Positions 56,101 through 64,000 of a stretch of DNA of 64,000 bases are shown one piece after another. Origin of the DNA: Phoronis australis (lineage: Eukaryota; Phoronida; Phoronidae); assembly GCA_002633005.1 (NCBI GenBank), contig NMRA01000634.1, positions 162,983-226,982 of the forward strand, given 5' to 3'. A program made the position numbers and the translations under genes. The notes under the pieces were generated by a model. It was not told where the DNA came from, searched no databases, and saw only the letters and a list, made by a program, of their open reading frames with translations. Each line of letters begins with the position of its first letter. Within the stretch, counting starts at the first letter, position 1.

Positions 56101-59100
56101 GCGGGTCGTGGGGTGTGGGGGTTGAGGGTGTTTTAGAACAATCCTTGATAACGAAATACACACAACTCTACAGGGTATGTTGTAGTTTATAGAAATGTTA
56201 TGCATTATTCGTTTTTGTGTTTCTTCGCGTTGCATAACGTAATTTGCAATTGAAGAATTCTCGGCAAATGGAAATTCCCATTGAAAATGGATAAGTTACT
56301 TTTAAAAGAAAACTTCCTCATGGAAAATATTTACTGTGCACCACTTGTTCCTCAAGGGTGATAAAAACTGGTTGACTTCGATCTTCCTCAAAATTCCCCT
56401 GTTGCACAATTTTCTCGGACATCATTTCTTAATTGGTTAACATACCTGGCCGACGAGTTCATTGAAAACGTTCAAGTAACCGAACATTCCAACTTCATTG
56501 GATCCCCCGACTGGAATAGGGTAACATTTCTCGCCACTTTTATTCCTACAAGATAACGATACTATAACAGGTCATAAAATTTTGGAGGGAAAACAGACAC
56601 TTTTGTTCTTCCTCTCTGCCCAGTTTTTGTTAGAAAAAAATTAATACAAGAATTGGAGAAATGTTTTCTCCGTTATCATTTCTAAACAAGAGCTAATCGC
56701 TGCTGTAGTAATATCTAAAATAGTTACAATACGGACAAGAAATGGAAGCATGATAAACAAGTACACAACTGACAAAATGGGATTAATTATGAAATCAGAG
56801 TGGGTTGATAGCACTATGCGGTTTCGCTTCTATTTAACTTAGAAGGGACGTACGAGTTTCCTAGCGATAACGGCAACCACACAAACGCGCATTACTATAT
56901 GCGGCTTGAGATCGAAACTTTGAAAACTTACTTGATTTGACCCGCAAGTGAGTCCATCCGAGGTTTTATATCCTGATCGAACTCAGATGTCTTGGGAACA
57001 GCGTATACATACGCACCTGCCATCCTATCAAGTAACAAATTACCACGATGACTGAGATCGTGAGCGTCCTGAAATTACAAATGCGCGGATAGAGAATAGA
57101 GATATCGTTTGCTGCAGTTAATTTTCAAACTTCTCATCACGCCAAATGTAAATCTCAACAAGAAAGTAAAATATCTGAATTTAAGCAGCGCGTTGATGGT
57201 TCTGAAATACAGCAATGCTGTGTCTACAATTTAATCACCGAAATCACTGAAATTGGTAAATTTATCAGCCATAGAACACACGTATACGAAACAACAACAC
57301 TTTTTTAAACGCAGGGCTGATTTTAAAAAGGTCGCTCTTATGTTTAATGGCCTGCTGAATTTTTAACGATAATAAGTAATGATTACATGGTGATTTCAAC
57401 CAATGCTCGTTCTGTCCCTTGCAAATGCACCATTGACGTCTCACTTATGCTATAAACGCAGGATTAAGCTAAAAATCCATGATCACTGTGTCACAGAATG
57501 GAAATTATGGCGGTTGATGGGTGATCTCAATGTAGCGGGTAGTATTAGCTTGCAATACATTATTCTGACTTAAAAGTCTTATAAAAACGTGTTTCAGGTT
57601 TGGAGCAAAGCAAATCAATCCAAGCCATTTCCTCTTTTTGAAATATGCATAACCATAATCAAAAGTTTTGCAATAAATGCACCATCATTTGAACCTGTGA
57701 CAATATATGTTAGATAGATGAGCAGCAGTTATGTATGTTACAATCATAAGTAAATAAACGTTCTGCAACTCTTGTTTTAATTTCACAGCCGGGTTTAGTA
57801 TCCTTTTAACTATCACTAGTGCTATGTTGATACCAATAAGTCGTAATTACCGCCGCATGTGATAGCAGAAATAGGTGGCAACTAAGTTTCAGTTGCGCCG
57901 CAGCAATAGCTGTTGCCCTGCAGTGATTAGACTGTTCGCCACCCGTGGTCATCACGTGAGTACACCCCTTTTGAATGGCGTCTGCGAGCAAAAATTCTAG
58001 TTTCCTGACCTGAAAATGTAGACCAAAATAGCAACAAGTGACAATTGGAGGAATTAATATCTGTAACCTCGTTTGATTACGATATTATCAATTTACATGT
58101 ACGTAGTCACAACAGCATGTTGGGCTCAAGGTTACTTTTACGCTTATGGGCATTCTTCATCAATATGTGTGATATACTCGAGTCTCGACTAGATGGCGGG
58201 ATTAAGACTAAAGTACCTTATTTCCAGACATCGAGCTTCCCGTCAAATCATCCCTCTTTATGGAAACGGAGAAACCGCCGGGTAAATTGTCGTACCATGA
58301 GTGAATTGGTGTATCGGCAATGGCTAACTGGAAAGAGACGAGAATGAGGATTATTGTAACACAAGTTGCAGGCAAGCGTTTTAACTGACCAAAGGCAGAG
58401 TTCAAGACGAGGTTACGCCACTCCCAATTCAATTTATCCAATAACTATTTGGGCAAGTTTTTTTCTCGTAATCACGACTTTTTTGCATAAAATTTTCTTT
58501 TTAAATATGTTTACTTTCAAAAAAATTTTTATTTTTTATTTTAAAAGCAAAAATGTATTTAAACTTGTTTTATGTCAGATTTTCTTTTTAAACGTCTTTT
58601 AACTTCGAAATAATTTCATTTTAATGTTAGTTTTTCTTGGCAGAAATGAGCTACCATAGACTTTGCAACTGGCGAAAGTAAAGTATTTGAATGCTACGAT
58701 TTGGCCAAGAACAGGACCGCCAGTATTTATCCTTGCAAAAGCACCCATATGCGTAACTAGGGAAGGGTTTGGGATGTGGTGCTCATAATTATTATCGAAT
58801 TAGGAGAGAAAATTGTCGATTCACTAAGGTAAATATGTGATTTTCACTCAAGACTACCCTATATGTAGGAAAAGACGGCAGGCCCTCCATCCCTCGAAAT
58901 TGGGACCGAGTATCGCCGGGCTCATTCACTCTCAAAACTATTTTAAAATAACGCAAAATTACCCTCATCAGGTCAAAAAATTTCCCTCTGAACGATAAAA
59001 AATTCCCCTCATGGTTTTAACGTCACAGTCTTTGAAATATCGTATTCAAACCTACTGATTTTAAACCCGAGGCAGTCAGACACCGGAAGTGTCACAAATT

Positions 59101-62100
59101 GGTTTTCCTTTAAGCAAGTGTCACATGCAGTAGCGCTACACTGAACCAGGCGTGCGTTCAGTAACGCTAGAACTTACGATAGGACCTAGCTAAAATCTAG
59201 CCAAGGTCACGTGATCTCATTTGCCATGCGTTTTCACATGATCTTGCGAAGTTTTGCATTTTAGCGAGGTCCTAGCGTTATTGAACGGGGGGGGACAGTT
59301 TTGCGTTATTTCACTCTTTCACATTGAAAACATAAAACTAAAGGCTAACTTCCATTTGTCTGCGGCTCAATGGAACTCAAATAAGTTCTTTTTGAGAAGA
59401 ATTACGAAAGCCTATGCGACGAATCATAGAAACATACAGGAACCAGTGGCGGATTTAGACGGGGGCCATGGCTCCCCTAAAATTCTCCCAGATTCTATTT
59501 GGCAGTTCGGGGGTGCGAATGGCTGCTTGGCAAAATCCTGGGTAATACCCTGCCCTGCCCCCCCCCCTAACTAAAAATCCTGGATCCGCCCCTGGGAACG
59601 TGTCTTTTTGCTGATGATCTTGCTGTGCACTCCTCTCAGAAGCAAATCACATTCGAACAGGATTTTTAACTAACACTGTGGTCAACATAACTGTCACTCA
59701 CAGTTAAGCATAGCTATTCTTGTTATTGACTGAGGTGGAAGAAGGACTGAATGGTCAAATTTTAGGATGTTATGAGAAATTAAAACATTCTTTAGCTGAA
59801 ACCCGTCAATACTGTGCCAGCAAGGTGGGTTCTGTGGTACAAGATTGGGGTCCGTTCCTACAAACATTGCTACTAACTCACTTTGTCTTCAAGGTGTTAG
59901 TAGTGCTAGCATATTTAGTTCATATTCTTCAAAGTTATTTTCCCCGGTGGATATTTACTAACAATTCCATTTTTCTATGCTTGTGCGAAAATGAACCATA
60001 GTCTTGGTATTGCCTTCATAAGCCAATCAGTGTCACAAGGGTATTACATTGAATGTGGACGCCAAAAGCCTACCTAAGTCGATGTACCGGTGTCGTTCAT
60101 GTGACTGTAGGTCGTCTTCACTTCCATATTTTACAAATAAATGGTGGATATAACAGCGACTTACTTTTTATTGTTTAAGGAGTATTGTCATAAAAAGCAG
60201 TGCTGGTGCAGCACTGAAGCTGAACATCACAAAACTCCACTATAAGTAAAAAACGACGCAAAAATTCCCCTCCTAGTAAAGAACACCGCGGAAACCCTTT
60301 TAGAAGGCACAGGCCCATTTCCCCTTAGGTGAGTTAGGGCCGTGGACGGTCTCTTACAGGTGCTACTTTCTAGGGCATAGCAAAGGGCAGCGACTAGGAT
60401 GGGTAAGTGGGGACTGAAATAGCCAAGGTAACTGAAGATGACTGTTGATTTAGAGAAAGGGAAGTGTGGCGATTCGTTCAATCCTCAAATTTAATAAATC
60501 TAGTTTCGCCCCTGGTAGATCCGTGCCTTGTGTTCAATTCGCGCAAGTGATCGTTGGTGAATATATTCTTTAAGTAAACACGACTACATGCACTGGAATA
60601 AATTAATGTTTCTGAAATCAAACCGGTGCGAAAAATGGTGATCATAAACCGCCGGAATGGCATTCCACCTATCCATTAGTGCCGGATTATGACCTCGCTT
60701 TCGAGATGTGGTCCTGGAAGTTTGAGAGGCCCACACCCAGTCGCCAACATTATTTTGTGGTAGCCTTCACGTTTATAACACTTGTAATGGATTATCCTGC
60801 TCATCTGTACTCGGTCAAATTCAATAGCCCGGACAACGGTGACTGTGGACAATTCTGACCGTTCCCTCGCTATAAAGTAGGGAAAAAGTGCATCTTGTCG
60901 GTATCAATCATAACATATAACTAGTTTACAGCTCAGCGTGTCATAAAAAATAGGTCAAATTCGCATGCTACTTTACCTGCGATTACGCGTGGTCACTGGG
61001 TGTGAAACTTTATCGGACCTTGCGATTATCTTTGGCAAAAGCATGAGAGTATGTAGCTGCAGACGAGCGACCTGTTTAAGGCAGGTCGATACAAAAAAAT
61101 ATTTTTGATTACATTTTACATTTTTATGTTAACCTAAACATTAATTCTTGATGTATAGTATAGGGAAAATAAAATTATTCTGAAAATCCAAAGTTGTTTT
61201 TTATTAAATTATATTTGATCAATCTTCAGTAAGTCGTATGGCTTGACTGCTCACCAGCTCAATGACTGACAAGTGGGGCGGAGCTTCTACAATGACACAA
61301 GCTCTAATCTAATCGGTAACCGGACAATCGAGAGTGCTGTACCAGCTGATATTGCTGTTGTAGTGAGACTTTAAATAAAATAACCATATTTAGGACGATG
61401 TGGAAGTTAGTGGTGAAATGGTGAATTCCTGTTCCGGACCTGAGCTTGTTTGTTCGTCTGCAAAAAATCAAGTTGGTTGTGCCAAGTCCTACCGAAGTCG
61501 TTCCTCGAGACGCAGAAATCTCCGTTGGCAACAGAATCTCTGGAACTGAACTCGGCTTGTGCAAGAAGTCGGAAAGATGCGGTGTGAGAAGACACTGTGC
61601 GTCGACGTGGGTGGTGTTGCATGATGCGATGAGTGCACGCACGCGCTGTCAAGACATGCCGCGTGCGCGAGACATGGACAGCTATATGGCGTCAGAGTAG
61701 AAAGTTTTTCGAGATGAACCGTGTTTCTGTGCTAGGTCGCGGGAGAAACTAGGCTGCCAAACTCAGCGGATTTTTTAACTTGCCGCCAGCCGTAACTCAA
61801 ACAATTAGAGAAATAACCCAGTGCTCAACATTACAAAATTACTCCAGTGCATCGCCGGATTCAAACGTATCCCTGGATTAAAACTCTTATTGTTATACGA
61901 TTGTAGTAGAAACCAAGATATGAAACTTTGGTAACTTCTGAGAATCTCACCCAAGCGACGCTACTTGCGCAGAAAGTGAATGTTGGCTATGCATGTACGT
62001 GAAAGTGTTGAACCATTACGATGAAAGTAGTTCTTTATCCTCGTCGCCATTATTGTTATGTAGATAGTAACGCAGTGATTTGTTATAACACATATATTGC

Positions 62101-63566
62101 TTAGTGAAGAGACGGTAACTAAATATAATATTGGAATACTAACAAATAGGTCTACATAATATACCACACTGAGTGGAGTGTTTAGGTGAGTCACGTAAAC
62201 AATCAACACCTGGTTTTAATGGTGTGTGGTCGGCACAGCAGACAACAGGTCAACGCTAAGCTCCGCCCACGTGTCAGCCATATTTGTTTTGGTCGTCTGT
62301 TGTGATTCACAAGTTCTCAAAAATGATTAAAATTACGCTGTAAACAAACAGGTATGTCATATTTTCTANGGACGACCTTTGGAGCCTGACGACAAAAGGT
62401 AACCGGACTTTATATTGCTTAGTGAAGAGACGGTAACTAAATATAATATTGGAATACTAACAAATAGGTCTACATAATATACCACACTGAGTGGAGTGTT
62501 TAGGTGAGTCACGTAAACAATCAACACCTGGTTTTAATGGTGTGTGGTCGGCACAGCAGACAACAGGTCAACGCTAAGCTCCGCCCACGTGTCAGCCATA
62601 TTTGTTTTGGTCGTCTGTTGTGATTCACAAGTTCTCAAAAATGATTAAAATTACGCTGTAAACAAACAGGTATGTCATATTTTCTAGACATGAAGTATTT
62701 GTTTCTAGTACATCAACAGAAATTTGAACATTATGACCGCGCATTCTAAACGAATTTTGACCTCAAGTGGCAATCGATGACCGCTTAACTAAAAAGTCGT
62801 TTTTCTCGGCTCCTGAATGGTGACAAGATTCTCGGGCCAATTTTTCTGCAACGCGTGGGTCAATTTTTACTAAAATTGCAGATTTGAAATCCACTATACC
62901 TGACGTACAATCGCGTGCCAAGGTTTTTTGATGCATGGACTAGATTGCTACTTATTAGACGGAAAATGACCAAATGACAGAAGGTGGCGTGTTTGCCACA
63001 ACTCACACGCAAAAAATACCATGAAATCAAGATCATAATGATTTTATAAATGTACTTGGTATGGATAAGTAGAATACTGCGTGAGGAAACAGTTGATAAC
63101 ATTCCCTGTGCATTTTGAAAAAAATCGAAGTAACAAAAATACAACATTTTAAAAAACGAACTACGATAAAAACGTTTTTTCGATTTTTGTCACTTTCAGA
63201 AACATGTCTAACTAATTAACACCCCTTTTATACTTATTTTATATAGGAACCTGGAGATTTGACAGTTTATACTCCCCCTTAATTAAGGATATCAAAAGTG
63301 CTGACTCCTCAAACTGGAAACTACACAGCGTTTACAATTGTACGAGGTTCGCTGGGCCATGCATGCACTCAACCATAAAATCAAGTTCATAGAATGATTT
63401 CATAACTTCGTTGCATGGTTAGATTCGTTGCTGCAAGATTCACTACTAGCAAAAATTCTCAAGTCTATGTCAACCTTACCCTCACACGATGCGTTGGGAT
63501 GCCTTGCAGATTCTTCGCCCATTCTGGCGGTTCAAACTTCACGAGTTCGTTATATACGGCAGCCAT
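50078..63566 (-). CDS. D-cysteine desulfhydrase-like PLP enzyme (ACC deaminase / D-CDes family), nine exons
   Basis: Exons: 63480-63566, 58217-58327, 57851-58009, 56932-57068, 56446-56545, 53268-53368, 51616-51779, 50715-50855, 50078-50190; 1113 bases, 370 residues. All donors are GT; acceptors are AG. The start ATG is directly preceded by an in-frame TAG. The product carries [13 protein letters not shown] (N-terminus), SGNK with the Schiff-base Lys66, [11 protein letters not shown] at 89-99 (substrate loop), CGSGGTASG at 211-219 (phosphate loop), [11 protein letters not shown] at 299-309 and [14 protein letters not shown] near 330-343. The family is fold-type II PLP enzymes; D-cysteine desulfhydrase makes pyruvate, sulfide and ammonia from D-cysteine. 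Thr305 and Thr333 occupy sites that are Glu and Leu in ACC deaminase, which favours the desulfhydrase. No clear targeting peptide, so cytosolic by default. Activity is inference. Confidence 0.88.
50340..50460. mobile_element. Small MITE with CGTTCRGTAACG ends, copy 1
   Basis: Starts CGTTCAGTAACACAAGAC and ends CCTGGCGTTACGGAACG. It matches, in reverse complement, 59155-59287. 121 bases, inside the last intron side of gene 2 between exon 8 and exon 9. Confidence 0.65.
50715..50855 (-). CDS. Gene 2 exon 8
   Basis: 141 bases, phase 1-1, after a long T tract and CTAG, before GTAAAC. Reads [20 protein letters not shown] and ends RVLFLHTG. Contains the residues that separate desulfhydrase from ACC deaminase (Thr305, Thr333). 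Confidence 0.88.
51616..51779 (-). CDS. Gene 2 exon 7 (copy A)
   Basis: 164 bases after CTGTAG and before GTATGG; enters phase 2 and exits phase 1. Reads [14 protein letters not shown], then [18 protein letters not shown]. Contiguous with exon 8. Confidence 0.85.
51934..52017 (-). pseudogene. Truncated duplicate of gene 2 exon 8
   Basis: Same acceptor and first 84 bases as 50772-50855 ([15 protein letters not shown] to MLGML), then cut off at the N. A by-product of the duplicated contig end. Confidence 0.8.
52782..52945 (-). CDS. Gene 2 exon 7 (copy B, probably allelic)
   Basis: Matches copy A except for Gly to Asp (HINDV) and Ser to Cys (VGLCDV) changes and silent sites. Same splice signals and phases. 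Contiguous with exon 6. A transcript using both copies would be nonsensical for the fold. Confidence 0.8.
53268..53368 (-). CDS. Gene 2 exon 6
   Basis: 101 bases, phase 0 to 2; acceptor AACAAG is weak after a long T run, donor GTAAGT. Reads [20 protein letters not shown], including the phosphate-binding GSGGT. Confidence 0.85.
53800..54343. mobile_element. Family D element, copy 2 (intron of gene 2)
   Basis: Contains CTGATTGGCTGGTCGAATTC, TCAACAGGCAGCGCTT, GTATGAATAACACATCGGTT and ends GGCACCCAGGGAACCAGCGAG. Shares these blocks with 20098-20692 and 55260-55636. The right end carries two tandem CAGGGAACCAGCGAG units. Confidence 0.55.
54345..56445 (-). other. Intron 5 of gene 2, remainder
   Basis: Apart from family D copies, no recognisable content. 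Short frames are unassigned. Confidence 0.35.
55260..55636. mobile_element. Family D element, copy 3 (partial)
   Basis: Shares GGCCGATTTAACCGATGTG, CTGCCTGTTGAGAATTCGAC, GCCAATCAGAAACGCCGG and the terminal GCACGCAGGGAACCAGCGAG with copies 1 and 2. Confidence 0.55.
56446..56545 (-). CDS. Gene 2 exon 5
   Basis: 100 bases, phase 2 to 0, between CTTGTAG and GTATGT. Reads [20 protein letters not shown] and [13 protein letters not shown], the conserved PVGGSN...GY segment of the family. Confidence 0.9.
56932..57068 (-). CDS. Gene 2 exon 4
   Basis: 137 bases, phase 0 to 2, between AATTTCAG and GTAAGT. Reads [20 protein letters not shown], then [16 protein letters not shown] is a family hallmark. 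Confidence 0.9.
57851..58009 (-). CDS. Gene 2 exon 3
   Basis: 159 bases, phase 0-0, between CATTTTCAG and GTAATT. Reads [15 protein letters not shown], then [20 protein letters not shown]. Directly continues the GNK of exon 2 and holds the QSN substrate loop with Ser93. Confidence 0.92.
58217..58327 (-). CDS. Gene 2 exon 2
   Basis: 111 bases, phase 0-0, between CTCTTTCCAG and GTACTT. Reads [20 protein letters not shown] and [11 protein letters not shown]; the last residue is the PLP lysine (Lys66). Confidence 0.92.
59155..59287. mobile_element. Small MITE with CGTTCRRTAACGCTAG ends, copy 2
   Basis: Starts CGTTCAGTAACGCTAGAAC and ends GGTCCTAGCGTTATTGAACG, an inverted repeat of about 20 bases. 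Contains AGCTAAAATCTAGC and CACGTGATCTCAT also found (inverted) at 50340-50460. 133 bases. Confidence 0.7.
59444..59594. mobile_element. Short MITE with CAGTGGCGGATCCAGG-type ends
   Basis: CAGTGGCGGATTTA at 59444 pairs with CCTGGATCCGCCCCTG ending 59594. GGAAC flanks both sides. Such CAGNGGCGGA ends are common in small hAT-like MITEs of animals. 151 bases, poly-C inside. Confidence 0.7.
62093..62687. repeat. Direct duplication of 276 bp near the N at 62369
   Basis: 62093-62368 and 62413-62687 appear identical by eye (ATATTGCTTAGTGAAGAGAC to GTATGTCATATTTTCTA). The N follows copy 1; 43 unique bases separate it from copy 2. Likely an assembly overlap. No gene content. Confidence 0.7.
63480..63566 (-). 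CDS. Gene 2 exon 1 with start codon
   Basis: 87 bases ending at GTAAGG, phase 0. Reads [16 protein letters not shown] and [12 protein letters not shown], the usual N-terminal signature before the TPIHSW of exon 2. An in-frame TAG stands just before the ATG, so no upstream extension in this exon. Confidence 0.88.
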
Positions 63567-64000
63567 CTAGATGATATCCTAACCGAACACGTTTCGACAG
63601 ACTAAGAGGTCAGACTTATATAGTTGCCTATGTGTTGACCCTGATCCCAGCGCAAAGGATTTTAAATACCGTAAAATGTGTGACACCTAACTTCGCTCTG
63701 GTCCTTATCAGTGAAGGCGGCAGAAAGGCGAGATAACAGCTGGGCAGACGATACATCGAGGCCCAAGCAATTGTCGTTGGCGTGAAGTGTTTGACCTTGC
63801 CTATGCTGTAAGTTCCGCTCTACAAAAGGATCCATGTTTGCACCGTGATAACTCTACGGAAGGGTTTCATATTTTATCTGGTGAATACAACGCAAGACCC
63901 GATAATGGCAGGCAACAAAATTTGCTATACCGCCGGTATGCTTTTTTAGTATTACATGAACATGTTTTTCTCTGTGTCACCAGTCCTCACGAGAGACAAT
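63567..64000 (-). other. Upstream region of gene 2
   Basis: 434 bases upstream of the start codon with no TATA box at a convincing distance and no upstream gene seen. Any 5' UTR and promoter of gene 2 would lie here. Confidence 0.4.

Larger units (their letters stand above)
58328..63479 (-). other. Intron 1 of gene 2 (5.15 kb)
   Basis: Contains poly-T-rich sequence at 58455-58620, two MITEs (59155-59287, 59444-59594) and a 276-base duplicated segment near the N at 62369. Otherwise no gene recognised; frames at 61304-61652 on both strands are unassigned. Confidence 0.55.

Noticed and set aside
50078-63566. Recent bacterial contamination or transfer for the desulfhydrase
   Set aside because: Eight introns with canonical borders and animal mobile elements inside them argue for a long-resident nuclear gene. 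An ancient transfer cannot be excluded.

Overview
This is animal nuclear DNA. It has spliceosomal introns with GT/AG borders, exons a few dozen to about 270 bases long, and dense mobile-element debris (LINE, Penelope-like, Tc1-like, TIR/MITE). It carries an extracellular mosaic protein of PAN/apple and ephrin-receptor-like cysteine modules, and an intron-rich PLP enzyme of the D-cysteine desulfhydrase / ACC-deaminase family. This points to an invertebrate metazoan, probably marine and highly heterozygous. The phylum cannot be fixed from sequence alone.

Two host genes can be supported, and they converge. Gene 1 (+ strand, enters from the left edge, stops at 39294) has eleven recognisable exons: 98-349, 3185-3256, 3828-3974, 21170-21274, 24344-24592, 29798-29932, 32256-32375, 32625-32750, 35418-35648, 37305-37571 and 39053-39294. 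Every internal exon border is phase 1, as expected of a shuffled extracellular protein. The modules run PAN, Cys linker, PAN (split by a 17 kb intron), PAN, Cys-rich, two ephrin-receptor-like units, then three PAN-like units. Gene 2 (- strand, start 63566, stop 50078) has nine exons and a conceptual 370-residue product with the PLP lysine, the QSN substrate loop and the GSGGT phosphate loop. Thr305 and Thr333 favour D-cysteine desulfhydrase over ACC deaminase.

Region by region: 1-39.4 kb is gene 1, whose introns hold most of the mobile elements (a 1.38 kb TIR element at 608-1990, a Tc1-like relic near 4.4-5.3 kb, the TTACATTTTACG arrays, THAP-like fragments, the AAAGGAG-TIR family, an antisense Penelope-like element at 33.2-34.7 kb, and a MITE at 38.4-38.9 kb). 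39.4-50.0 kb is intergenic and filled by one LINE fragment on the + strand and one decayed LINE on the - strand that is interrupted by a 1154-bp TIR element with a CATA target-site duplication. 50.0-63.6 kb is gene 2.

Five of the six single-base N positions (8042, 26367, 48490, 51933, 62369) sit between or beside two nearly identical direct copies of 0.28-3 kb. These look like unmerged allelic contig ends rather than real tandem duplications. They create spurious second copies of gene 2 exons 7, 8 (partial) and 9, and they show a 1.2 kb LINE deletion polymorphism between the two putative haplotypes. I saw no tRNA, rRNA or CRISPR array.
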